Shown in pieces: positions 1 to 8,443 of a DNA stretch of 25,610 nt. The DNA comes from Dunaliella salina (Eukaryota; Chlorophyta; Chlorophyceae; Chlamydomonadales; Dunaliellaceae). Numbering within the stretch: position 1 is the first letter of the stretch; each line of letters begins with the position of its first letter. The position numbers and the translations under genes were made by a program. The notes under the pieces were generated by a model. That model saw only the letters and a program-made list of their open reading frames with translations. It had not been told where the DNA came from and did no database searches. The DNA lies in assembly GCA_002284615.2 (NCBI GenBank), contig MU069606.1, forward strand, positions 202,827-228,436. The letters are read 5' to 3'.

Positions 1-70
<70 letters not shown>
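1..70. repeat. (GT)n microsatellite
   Basis: Uninterrupted GT dinucleotides fill the first 70 bases and run off the window edge, so the true length is unknown. The frame open through it is only repeat. Confidence 0.99.
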
Positions 71-72
<2 letters not shown>

Positions 73-372
73 AAGCAGCACAAGTGCTTGCTTGGATCAG
101 TCCGAGTATCATACACCATCCTGCTCACCATTTTTCACCCCTCAGCATGAAAGGCTGTGATTTTTGGTGTGTTTTGACTGTTGTGAACTTCTTCATACAT
201 GTGTAGCCCAAGCTCCCACCAAGAGCAGCCCGTGGGCTTGCAACCCCTCACAGCAAGCGCGTGCATGTCCAGTGCAGGCATACACACTTGCCAGAATGCA
301 AAGAAGTGTCCGTTGACTCACCTCCGAGACCTCAGGTCAAAGCAGCGCGCCCCGGCGCGCTCCCTTCCTCCC
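71..372. other. Non-coding flank, nothing recognised
   Basis: Unique-looking sequence between the GT repeat and the gypsy 5' LTR. I see no protein similarity, RNA gene or repeat. Confidence 0.5.
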
Positions 373-656
373 TGTAACGGTGTAAGTAAACAGGAAATGG
401 GTGTGCAATCAGCGTCATTCGGTGTGTTCGCAATTAATTTTGTAAAAATGCCATGCAGTCGTCCGTGACTGCACGCGAGTGCTCTGACACCTATCGAGGA
501 CTGTCAGGCGTACAACTTCGATTCGCATTCTGTGAGGCAGTAGTATTAAAGTCACTACAGCAGTTCGGTTGCTGGAGGTCTCACCGCCTTCCTGCCTTCG
601 TTAACACTTGTCATAGTTAATATTATGTTTTCAGCGGCAAAGCAATCCCCGCTACA
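373..656 (+). repeat. 5' LTR of the gypsy element
   Basis: It begins TGTAACGG and ends CCGCTACA, an imperfect inverted repeat with the usual TG...CA ends. From about position 410 it matches 6036-6272 with about seven substitutions and a 5-base indel. The first 37 bases have no counterpart in the 3' LTR. An alternative start is TGTTCGC at 425. The primer binding site three bases downstream supports the right end. Confidence 0.8.
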
Positions 657-659
657 ATT

Positions 660-672
660 TGGCAGCGAAGCC
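660..672 (+). other. Primer binding site of the gypsy element
   Basis: TGGCAGCGAAGCC lies three bases after the 5' LTR. Its complement ends in CTGCCA, as expected for a tRNA 3' end with CCA. I cannot tell which tRNA. The TRIM element downstream has a nearly identical site. Confidence 0.7.
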
Positions 673-2402
673 ATCTGATCTGATCCTTTGCCTTCAGGTC
701 CACGCTCCAAAACACTCCACCTGCGCTTACGTCTTACTGGTGCACAAGACGTACAGTCTGTGCAATTTCGCTTTCATGCTCTTTTTCGCGAAAACCTGTT
801 CAGCAGCCTTGTGCACCTGTTGCGCAATGCTCCCTGCTGACACCTGTCAAGCTTGTGTGAGATCTATCGAGCTTCATTTAATCCGTACATCAGTAAGCTG
901 TGCTCTAGACACACTGGAGCATGTATGCATTGCTGGAACCCTTTTCGGGCCAGACATCGTGGGGAATTCACTTCGTATAATAATCAGCGCTTGATCAAAG
1001 AATTCCGTCCAATTCGTCCAATTTCGCAAAAGAATTCCGTCCAATTCGTACAATTTCGCAAAGAAGGATTGACAATAAATGACGATGAGATGCTGTTGAA
1101 CCATCGCAAATCAATTCGTGAATGAGGAAATTGAATGGTCCATGACCGGTCACCGCCTGACCACGCTAGCCAAAGTGCTTTCAAATTCTTGATACTGGAG
1201 TTGATTGCCCCTCTCCGTGATGCCTAAGCAGCTCAGAGACTGTCCATGGCCCTGCACAGGTGTGGTCTCACATCATCGTCCATGCATTGAGGTGCAACAC
1301 TGAGCATTCAAGTGTTTGCTGGAAAAGGCAATCATGCATGTCTACAACATTGCATGAGCAGAGGCATTACCTTTCGCAACATCTGCATCCCTGAGTTACT
1401 TCGCTGGTTTGACATGTTCGTCAGGCTTGCTTACAGCCGAGAGAAACAATGAAAAATGTCTGATTTGTAGACCAATGTATTGCCATGCATGATCGGTTTC
1501 AATTGTCATGCGCACATGACAAGAAGGGACCCTGTGTTGCTGCATTGCAAGTGGATCAGCATGGATGCCATGCTGGTGAACAGGCCTTCGACCATCTTCC
1601 CAGTCGGAACAACTGAATGACAGTTTATGGAAGGCATTCGGCCTGCAAACATGTGTGCACATGTCCAGCAATATAACCAGCAATCACTGACCTTGAGTGT
1701 CATACTTCGTGAGTTTCTTTCGCAAAATGGCAAATGCAAATGCCATATCACTGTTTGACCGCTTCCGCACAAGTCTGCCCACAGATGGCATCATGTTGAT
1801 GGCATCATGCTCAAAAGAATTCTGAGGTCTGGTTCTGTGCACTTTTGCCATCAAGGCACTCCCTGCTGATCATTATTCCTGTTGAAAGCCTTTTATGCTT
1901 AGCAAAATGCGACTACATTCACAAGCCTGCATCAGACCTTACCAATTTTGATGCAACGCTGCTTCCTTCTGCTGCAATATTTTGCCACGCATACAACCCG
2001 CATACTTTTTGCATCTGTTCGGATATCTGGTCCAGCTTGCTGGCTGCACACTAACACTCAATGCCCACTACTTGATGTAGTAGGGCTTGCCACATTGGCT
2101 GACATGCAAGTCTAAGTGCACTGTCCTTTCGGGGCATACAGCTGGCTTTGCCACTATCTTTGAAGGTAATTTTTACCTGCACGAAAACTTTGACAAAAGG
2201 CTTTGAGATACATTGTGCCAAACGTGTCCCTTCAAATATCATTCTCATTGCTGAATAGAGAGCAAACATCTGTTTGAAATGCGCCTTCGATCATTGTTGC
2301 ATGAGGAATCTAACTCCTGCAATGATGCAGGCCCTGTGGTTATACCCAAGGTTCGTTACAAGCTTTTCTGAAAAGGAAGGAAAGCCAAGCAAGGAACCTT
2401 GC
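673..2402 (+). other. Gypsy interior, gag/protease region not recognisable
   Basis: This is where gag and protease should lie between primer site and reverse transcriptase. All frames are broken and I recognise no gag, zinc knuckle or protease motif. Short open frames (for example about 1845-2054) look fortuitous. A 32-bp tandem duplication lies at 999-1062. Confidence 0.5.
999..1062 (+). repeat. Two tandem copies of a 32-bp unit
   Basis: Units at 999-1030 and 1031-1062 differ by one base. Each contains AATTCCGTCCAATTCGT and ends TTTCGCAAA. The unit is itself built from the similar sub-motifs CCAATTCGT and CAATTTCGC. Confidence 0.9.
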
Positions 2403-2542
2403 ACTCCTCCAAACTTCGCATGCTCTCCGTAAAGCATACTCCTCCAAACTTCGCATGCTTTCCGCAAAGCATACTCCTCCAAACTTCGCATGCTTTCCGC
2501 AAAGCATACTCCTCCAAACTTTGCATGCTTTTCGCAAAGCAT
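2403..2542 (+). repeat. Four tandem copies of a 35-bp unit with an internal palindrome
   Basis: Units start at 2403, 2438, 2473 and 2508. Each begins ACTCCTCCAAACTT and contains ATGCTTTCCGCAAAGCAT, which can fold with a 7-bp stem (ATGCTTT/AAAGCAT) and a four-base loop. Copies differ by one to three bases, including TTCG versus TTTG in the last. The unit is not a multiple of three, so the long open frames through it on the minus strand are frame-rotating repeat translations, not a protein. Confidence 0.95.
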
Positions 2543-2696
2543 ACTTTATACACTTTCGTCCATACCTCTTCCAGGAGGTCCAGGACCTTGTGACTGAATA
2601 CATGATGTATTCTCTGAAGTTCTGCAAGCCTAATCCTGACAGGAAAAGGGCCATTATAGTTGGAGCCTAATTGAGGCCTTTTTGTGCTGACCTCTG

Positions 2697-2738
2697 GCAG
2701 CCATTTGGCAATAAAATGCAGCCATTTGGAAATCAAAT
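2697..2738 (+). repeat. Two tandem copies of a 21-bp unit
   Basis: Units 2697-2717 and 2718-2738 share GCAGCCATTTGG. The unit is seven codons long, and in one plus frame it reads QPFGNKM then QPFGNQM. It lies just upstream of the reverse transcriptase remnant and may be relic pol coding sequence. Confidence 0.8.
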
Positions 2739-2749
2739 GCAGAAGCAAA

Positions 2750-3090
2750 GGAAGATATGTCCTTTTCAAAAGGGTTACAAACTGAACCATATACTGTGCC
2801 AGGCGGGGCATCCATCCTTCATTGAAAAAAAAAAAGGATGAGACGCTCCGTTTCGTAATTGATTGCGAAGCTCTCAATACAATCTCAAGCCGCGATCGAT
2901 GCTGCGTATTGAAGGCCTTTTGATAAGGTATCACAATCGGCAAGCATTGCTGCTTTCCTTAATGCACAATCTGGTTTTCGTTACACCAGAATCTTATTCA
3001 ACTGCTTTCGGCACTTCTCCGTAAAGTTACCTATCGTGTTGTGCTCTGGGCTGGCAAATGCATCGGCATTTTGGGCCCACAAATGATAAA
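2750..3090 (+). pseudogene. Ty3/gypsy reverse transcriptase remnant
   Basis: From about 2834 the plus frame reads KKDETLRFVIDCEALN, which fits the gypsy RT signature K-K-D-G-[ST]-L-R-[FM]-x-[VI]-D-Y-R-x-L-N at the fingers/palm border. After a frame change the sequence at about 2955-3070 retains LNAQSGF and LANASAF. These correspond to the motif A segment (usually I-D-L-x-S-G-Y) and to the G-L-x-N-A-P-x-x-F segment. The motif A aspartate is Asn here, and the Tyr/Asp positions around it have changed. The downstream YxDD motif was not found. This is dead reverse transcriptase, aligned by eye, and the family call rests on it together with the integrase. Confidence 0.7.
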
Positions 3091-4161
3091 TCCAACTTTG
3101 CTATGATTTCGAGGTCCGCTAAAATTTTGAGTCCGTTATGATTTCGACTTTGTCGATTTCTTCCGCTCTTAGTACCTTGAGCGAAAATCAATATGTTGTC
3201 GTGCACGCTCTCCAAACTCAAATTAAATAAACCAGTACTGGAATCTTCGCACATTCGTGAAGGCTCTCGAGCTGCAGCAGCAGAACAGCAGCAGCAGCCG
3301 GGCAGGCCTTTGAGAGAAAGGAAAAAAATATCGAAGGATTGGCCAATCCCCTCTGCGCTTCGTTCGTGCGCACCTTGAAACTTTCGATGTTTTTCAAGGA
3401 GAACTTTTCGAGTCTGGTTACTCCCACAATTGAGCTGATGAAGTCTTAATTCTCTTCGTTCGTGGGAATGTGAAGACATTTCGAATTAACACTTTATTCA
3501 TGGACAGAATAAAGCAATCTTGGACTTCAGCTCCTAAGTAACTGCCTGAATTTCGCTGTGTTGAAGCTGCCTAACCTTCGCTGTCATATGAAGTCATTCA
3601 TCGCAGATGCTTCATAACATTGGGGCTGGTTCAGCAAGAACACCCCTGGCATACAATAGTAAAGTGCAACGACAGCACTTCGCACTTGCTGAGAAGAACT
3701 CTTTAACAGGTAAGCAGGAACTGCCCAGCATGTTGCACTGTTGCAATGAGCTGCAACCTGAGTCCAGAACTTCAGAGGTTGTAAACTTCGCTGTTACCGG
3801 TAACAAACCACGTGGCATAGTGCACTATGCGCTCATTCGCTTGATTTCGCAATCCTATCTCTTGACTCAAGAGTCAGGAAAAGGCCAGCTGGCCTGAGTT
3901 CTTTTTGCGCTTCAACAACAGGTGGGAGTACAGACCTGGCATATGCAATGTTGAAGATCCACTGAGGCATACCCTCCAGCTTATGCTGATCACANAGCTG
4001 TTGCCTATGACCTTTGTTGTGATTGCCAGTTGCATGCCGTAAATCAATGAGCTTGCATGCTCACAATTTTCATGTGCAGCCGGCACCAGGCCCGCCAGCC
4101 CAACTGTGTGGCTGCCGGCCCTTTTCTTACTTCTGCAAAGCAGTATATCAATGAGCACAAC
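3091..4161 (+). other. Gypsy interior between RT and integrase, no readable domain
   Basis: RNase H and the RT connection should lie here but I cannot recognise them. A short CAG-rich run is at about 3268-3297. TTCG occurs about 18 times between 3001 and 3900 on this strand, against about 3 CGAA. One ambiguous base is at 3995. The minus-strand open frame at 3027-3479 (150 codons) has no recognisable features and is probably chance. Confidence 0.5.
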
Positions 4162-4174
4162 ACCATTTTTGATA
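4162..4174 (+). repeat. Target-site duplication of LINE copy D (left; partner at 4479-4491)
   Basis: ACCATTTTTGATA is repeated exactly at 4479-4491, on the other side of copy D, directly against the tail on the left and the truncated coding sequence on the right. Confidence 0.93.
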
Positions 4175-4478
4175 AGAAAAGAAAAGAAAAAGAAAAGAAA
4201 AACTACGTAGGCAGAGAAACCCTCCCTACATCAATTAAGGAAAAGGAGACACATTGGCTTAAAAGAGAGCCGTGTGCCCCCTCCACCACAAGGTATGAAA
4301 AAGAGAATGCTAATGTGGATCTGGAGGGTTACTAGAAGCACCTGGCTCTAGAACCTGGCAGTTGGAAATATTCTTGTTTTCAATAGCGCGGCGTGTGGAG
4401 ACTAGTTTGTGGGCATATTGGACAGAATGGGCATGAAGTTGTTGAGCAAGCTTAGAGGCACGCTGGTGATCCAATCCT
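4175..4478 (-). mobile_element. LINE copy D: 5'-truncated 3' end, with 13-bp target duplication
   Basis: Read on the minus strand, this holds the last ~55 codons of the LINE protein (VGLDHQRASKL ... ending SNPPDPH and a stop at 4310-4312), then the 3' UTR and a (TTTTC)n tail at about 4175-4203. It is flanked by identical 13-base repeats ACCATTTTTGATA at 4162-4174 and 4479-4491. These are the target-site duplication expected from target-primed reverse transcription. The matching C-terminal residues (AxKLxxxLHAHSVxYAxKL, TRRAI) are shared with copy B. It lies inside the gypsy element, so it inserted after that element. It closely matches fragment E at 16290-16483, on the other strand. Confidence 0.93.
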
Positions 4479-4559
4479 ACCATTTTTGATACAAGCACTT
4501 CGTCGGCTATGGACTGGATGTCCTTTGAGTCCTTTGATAGCCCCAAATTCGTGCGGAAC

Positions 4560-5730
4560 TCCTTGTGAACAAAAGAGTCCAAAAGGACTTTGGCTCAAGC
4601 AAGAGGGGGAGAAAAGACTGGTAGTCTTACCCAATTTCAGTGCTATTCGCCAGCACTTAATGTTTGTTCGAAGACAGGTGATGGCAGTGCTATTTGTCAG
4701 CACATTATGTTTGTTCACCACAGCCTAAAGATGGTTGGTTATCCAGGCAGAACCCAAACAATTGAGTAAATCAAAAGGCATTTTTGATGGCCTTCTCTGT
4801 ACTCAGATGTGGAGCAATTCGTTGCAACCTGTGATGCTTGCCAAAGGGCAAAGTCTTCTTAATACAGACCCGGAGCTGGTTTGCTTCGCTCACTTCCAAT
4901 TCCTTCGTACCCTTGGCAGCATGTTACCATGGATTTTGTGACAGGTTTATGGCCTACCCCAGGGAATTTGACTGCATTAAGGACCGCCTCACCAAGTATG
5001 TGCAGTTTGTTCCCACAAGTGTCAATGCTGAAAAACTGCATACGTCTTCTGGAAGCATGTCATGTGCAAGCATGGTGAGCCTGAAACACTCATTCTGATT
5101 TAACTTGCAGGTAAATTCATGCCCGCTTATCTGAGCTTGCTTAAAACTCAACCACGCTTAAGCACAGCATATCATCCACAAACTAATGGGCAGACAGAGT
5201 GGACTAATTGAGTCCTTGAATGCTACCTTCGCACATTCATTTCGCCCACCATGAATGATTGGGATTTGCTCCTGCCAGCAGCTGCATTTGCATGCAATAA
5301 TTTCCATGCATTCGTCCATTGCCAACGCTCCATTCTTTTTGAACAATGGAAGGCATCCTCGCATGCCCTTCATGGCAGAGTTGGACCACTGCACTGTTCC
5401 CAACCTTGCTGCATCTGAGTCTGCTGCAAAGCTGCAAGATACAATCAATATGCCAAGAAGTCAAGGGAATTCAGCTTCGAAGCTGCACAACAAAAGCAAC
5501 AGGCTTATCACAATCAGAATCGTCCTGATGTTACCTTTTGCCCAAATCAGTTCGTGCTCTTGAGTACCAAGAACTTCGCAAAAGGCCGTGGGCCAAAGCT
5601 TGTGCCCAAATGGATGGGTCCAATTGCTATCAAACACATGGTTGGCCTGTAGCTGGCCTGAAGCTCAGCCTTCTAGACCATGAGATGCCATGATGTTTTC
5701 CATGTTTCGCTGGTAAAACACTACAAGTCA
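4560..5730 (+). pseudogene. Ty3/gypsy integrase (broken)
   Basis: In order: GLWLKQEGEKRLVVLPNF at about 4583-4640 (the stretch before the integrase zinc finger); an HHCC-like zinc finger at about 4720-4860, with H-S-L-K-M-V-G-Y-P-G (second His now Tyr) and then ATCDACQRAK; the catalytic core start PSYPWQHVTMDFVTGL at about 4900-4945, holding the first Asp; STAYHPQTNGQTEWTN near 5158-5210, holding the Glu region; and the C-terminal KLVPKWMGPI and HDVFHVSLVKHYK at about 5595-5730. Several frame changes and stops interrupt it. A 47-bp-period duplication at 4638-4716 adds sequence before the zinc finger. In life it would insert the cDNA. The family call is firm and the gene is dead. Confidence 0.88.
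4638..4716 (+). repeat. Duplicated 32-bp segment, period 47
   Basis: Segments 4638-4669 and 4685-4716 both begin CAGTGCTATT and end ATGTTTGTTC. They differ at about four bases, including TTCGC in one against TTTGT in the other. The duplication lies within the integrase pseudogene. Confidence 0.8.
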
Positions 5731-5774
5731 CCAGAGGGTGAAGAGGCAAATATTTCAACTCCACTGATTGGGTT

Positions 5775-5955
5775 GATGATGAAGGTGAACCTGCTTGGAG
5801 GATTGAGAATATCCTCGATAATCGTCCAGTAAATTACTCCGAAAACAAATATTTCGCTTGATTTTGAGTATAAACTCAAATGGATCGGTCCACCAGCCAT
5901 TGAATGGGTTTCGCATAACTCCATCCCCAAAGAAACTATTCGAAGTAATGGTCCT
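5775..5955 (+). pseudogene. Chromodomain remnant at the integrase C-terminus
   Basis: The plus strand reads EPAWRIENILDNR, then after a frame change YKLKWIGPPAIEWVSHNS. This matches the chromodomain pattern E-x-E-x-I-L-D-x-R ... Y-L-V-K-W-x-G-x-x-x-x-x-x-W-V/E-P. Chromodomains at this position define chromoviruses and bind histone marks to steer integration. At least one stop and a frame change make it non-functional. Recognised by pattern only. Confidence 0.65.
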
Positions 5956-6019
5956 CTCGTGGGCTTGAGTCACCTCATTCGCTTGATGCATGAGGACATG
6001 CATATGCATGATGCATCCC

Positions 6020-6030
6020 AAAAGGGGGAG
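6020..6030 (+). other. Polypurine tract of the gypsy element
   Basis: AAAAGGGGGAG precedes the 3' LTR by a few bases, where plus-strand DNA synthesis would be primed. The 3' LTR appears to lack its first ~37 bases, so the junction is not intact. Confidence 0.75.
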
Positions 6031-6035
6031 CTCTG

Positions 6036-6272
6036 CAGCGGTGACTGTTCGCAATTAATTTTGTGAAAATGCCATGCAGTCGTCCGTGACTGCACGCGAG
6101 TGCTCTGACACCTATCGAGGACTGTCAGGGGTACAACTTCGATTCGCATTCTATGAGGCAGTAGTATTAAAGTCACTACAGCAGTTCGGTTGCTGGAGGT
6201 CTCACCGCCTTCCTGCCTTTGTTAACACTTGTCATAGTAAATATTATATTTTCAGCGGCAATCCCCGCCACA
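6036..6272 (+). repeat. 3' LTR of the gypsy element, 5' end missing
   Basis: It matches 410-656 with about seven substitutions, and a 5-base deletion near the end (GGCAATCC against GGCAAAGCAATCC). It ends CCGCCACA. The terminal TGTAACGG and next ~29 bases of the LTR are absent. Four bases (ATTT) follow both LTRs, although one should be followed by internal and the other by flanking DNA. Confidence 0.88.
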
Positions 6273-6280
6273 ATTTAAAA

Positions 6281-6370
6281 TGTAACGGGGAAGGCAACTG
6301 AGCCACAAAAAGCATAGTCACCGCGCAACAATGATACCTAGGCTCATTGCCAAGTACTTACACCGCTACA
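6281..6370 (-). repeat. Downstream LTR of the TRIM element
   Basis: 90 bp, about 94% identical to 6511-6600. The plus strand starts TGTAACGGGG and ends CCGCTACA. Confidence 0.85.
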
Positions 6371-6510
6371 TTATCCCCCCCTTTGACGCGAACTGTCCTC
6401 AGGAGCGAAAGACAATGTGCAGGAAGTACCCCAAGTGCGAATGCGAATACGAATGCGAACGAAAGCCGAATGCGCCCAGTGCGAATCAACCTGGGAGCTT
6501 CGCTACCAAA

Positions 6511-6600
6511 TGTAACGGGGAAGGCAACTGAGCCATGAAAAGCGTAGTCACCGCGCAACGATGATACCTAGGCTCATTGCCAAATACTTACACCGCTACA
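6511..6600 (-). repeat. Upstream LTR of the TRIM element
   Basis: 90 bp, partner of 6281-6370. On the minus strand it is followed by TT and the primer-site-like TGGTAGCGAAGC. Confidence 0.85.
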
Positions 6601-7384
6601 CACAGAGCGTAGGCTAACGTGTCGTGGCTCCTGCGTGTGCAGTAAAGGGGTAATTAGGAGCGGGTGTGCAAAGCGCTGGCTCACCCACCTTGCCGCTGTG
6701 AATGCTCTGAAGTTCTGCATTTAGGAGTCAAAACCCAAGTGTTATAAAGGATTAATTGTGGGGAAGCAAGGCAATTTGGTGGGGAGGATTTCCAAACACC
6801 TAGGCAGTGCCGGTAAATTTGTGCAACTCTCGATTATGCGGTCATTTAATTTTGTGAAAATTCCTCCTTTATTGTAAAAAGGCCGACACGCAATTTTCTT
6901 TGGGCTGTGGCTGAGTACATCGTGAGATCCGAAGTCCTTTCTTGCGAACAGGGACATACAAGCTAGAATAAAATACAAAAGATTTTATTTCAAAATTATT
7001 CTAGGATTTCTACAACGAGAAATGAGGGCCATCGCCACCAAGTAGAGGGTTGCCCTGGCCGTTGCTTTGGTTGTTACAGCATATGCCAGCTGAGCCCTCC
7101 GCGAGGAAGCCACCACCCTTCCTTGAGGAACCCTCATCACAACTCCGCCTCTCAGCCCCTGGTTCCAGTCCCCACCTTGTGCGTTGGGATGCTTAAATTC
7201 ATATAAATGTCTGTGCACAGTCTCATGACCCAGCTTGCACTTCCTGGAGAGTCGCTTTCTGCCTAGCCTTCCTCAAGGAAGGCCCCTACCCTCCGTGAGG
7301 AGGGGGTGCCTCCAGTAGGGAAAACCCTTGAATCGCGCTGCATAAATGATACAGCATATACAGAAATCACTGTCCCTATGGGAC
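6601..7384. other. Non-coding, with short GC-rich hairpins
   Basis: No recognisable protein. At 7267-7282 is the near-palindrome CCTTCCTCAAGGAAGG, and at 7289-7304 CCCTCCGTGAGGAGGG (6-bp stem, GTGA loop). Similar CCCTCCGCGAGGAAG and CCTTCCTTGAGGAA lie at about 7095-7130. The hairpins resemble variants of one motif. Confidence 0.5.
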
Positions 7385-8424
7385 GCACTTTGATGCCACT
7401 TTCGGCCGTCAAAGTGCCTGAGGCGTTTGGGGAAGGTCAGCTAAAACACCCATGAATGCCTTCCACTTTGTTTGACACTGTCCCTGCGGCTACTAAAATG
7501 CCTCCTCAGATCTTCAGGGACGCGAAAAAAGCCAAACTTGGGAAAGTCCATAAGAATGTGCACATTACGCAGTGGATGCGCACTTTTGGTGACCAAAGTG
7601 TCGCGCCAATCCTTGAGCATTGCTGAACATCATTTTCGATAAATTCTCCCATCACTGCGTGGAAGAAGGTAATTGAAGCGCATCCACTTACATTTGGCAA
7701 GCGAGCACGGCCCTTTGGGTTTCCCGCGCGCATGCACGCTCTTGCTTACTTGTAAAGTGCACTTTGAAACCAAAAGCGTGAGCTGCAAGTGCGCATTAGT
7801 TGCCGAGACCCGTTTTGTGTATGCTTACTTTTTTCCTGATGGGGCTTCCCGTTAAAGTTTTAAGGAGGTTGACGGATCATTTGCGACTTGGCTAGTGCAC
7901 GAATATGTGATCGGTGAGGTGGTGTTACAAGAGTGCACTTTCTTGTTTCAAAGTGCAGTTTGGCATTTCAAAGCGTAACTTGGAAGTGCGTATAAAGTGC
8001 GTATAAAGCGCGTATAAAGCGCGTATAGCGTGCCAAGCACATGATTTTCAACAGAAGTGCGCTTTCAGAGCGCAAAGTGCACTTTGTTTGACGTCAAATT
8101 AAGTTCCATCCAATTGAATAAATGTCCGATACGTCCGTGTTCAAGAGTTTGTCTTTAACATGTAAGCTTCCTAGGGAGTGCAATCGCAGTGCGGTGAAGA
8201 ACTGGGCGCGCGTCGGATATGCAAGGGCAGTCATTCGATGACGTTGTGTCCAAGCTCGCCAATCCGTCCTTTAAGCCTGAGTATAAGGGTATCGTAGTGG
8301 AGCTGCAGGGGGATGGGAGGAAGAGGAGGAAATGGGAGCACAGAGCCCNTTGACTCCTGAAAGTGCACATTTTCACACTTTCTGAAAGTGCCTCTAAAGT
8401 GCCGCGAAAGTGCCGTCAAAGTGT
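7385..8424. repeat. Cluster of AAAGTGC / GCACTTT heptamers
   Basis: By eye, 14 exact copies of AAAGTGC or its complement occur in about 1,040 bases: starts near 7385, 7411, 7580, 7754, 7759, 7935, 7950, 7994, 8074, 8079, 8360, 8385, 8396 and 8407. Chance would give far fewer than one. Two form the palindrome AAAGTGCACTTT. The cluster ends right before the first open frame of LINE copy A, so it may be that element's 5' UTR or a promoter-like array. No protein is recognisable. One ambiguous base is at 8349. Confidence 0.75.
7986..8027 (+). repeat. Tandem 11-bp repeat (GYGCGTATAAA)n
   Basis: Three full units at 7986, 7997 and 8008 and a partial one at 8019. Each unit ends TATAAA, so the array also creates several TATA-like boxes. 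Confidence 0.85.
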
Positions 8425-8443
8425 CAGCGCTTAGGGACAGTGA

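Larger units (their letters stand above)
373..6272 (+). mobile_element. Degenerate Ty3/gypsy chromovirus-type LTR retrotransposon
   Basis: A 5.9-kb element with, in order, 5' LTR, primer binding site, reverse transcriptase remnant (about 2750-3090), integrase (about 4560-5730), chromodomain remnant (5775-5955), polypurine tract and 3' LTR. The pol order RT before integrase, with a C-terminal chromodomain, identifies a Ty3/gypsy chromovirus. gag and protease cannot be recognised, and all pol parts carry stops and frameshifts. The two LTRs are still about 97% identical over the shared 225 bp. No matching target duplication is visible (CTCCC before, ATTTA after). A LINE fragment is inserted at 4175-4478. 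Three tandem arrays lie in the interior. The sense strand is unusually rich in TTCG. The element is certainly not autonomous now. Confidence 0.85.
6281..6600 (-). mobile_element. 320-bp TRIM-like miniature LTR element
   Basis: Two 90-bp direct repeats (6281-6370 and 6511-6600, five differences) flank 140 bp. On the minus strand each repeat starts TGTAGCGG and ends CCGTTACA. Two bases inside the first repeat is TGGTAGCGAAGC (6508 leftward), a primer-site-like sequence differing by one base from the gypsy site. Just before the second repeat is AAAGGGGGGGATAA (6384-6371), a polypurine tract. All parts of a terminal-repeat retrotransposon in miniature are present and no protein is encoded. The interior is rich in ATTCGC on the minus strand. 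No target duplication was found (TAAAA and CACAG flank it). It would depend on enzymes from another element. Confidence 0.82.

Noticed and set aside
2403..2542. CRISPR-like array
   Set aside because: The units are directly adjacent with no unique spacers, and the DNA is eukaryotic transposon sequence.
2356..2943. 195-codon minus-strand open frame
   Set aside because: Much of it is the 35-bp repeat read in rotating frames and the rest is antisense to the gypsy RT remnant.
3027..3479. 150-codon minus-strand open frame
   Set aside because: No domain or composition typical of a gene; it lies in the gypsy interior and includes a CAG repeat read antisense.
8237..8243. GATGACG as target duplication of copy A (also just after its tail near 13377)
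   Set aside because: Only seven bases, about 200 bp before the first LINE frame, and the right copy is native coding sequence of copy C. Not convincing.
8219..8351. Short plus-strand frame of about 44 codons (SFDDVVSKLANPSFKPEY)
   Set aside because: Could be a gene fragment by composition, but I do not recognise it and no neighbouring exon is evident.
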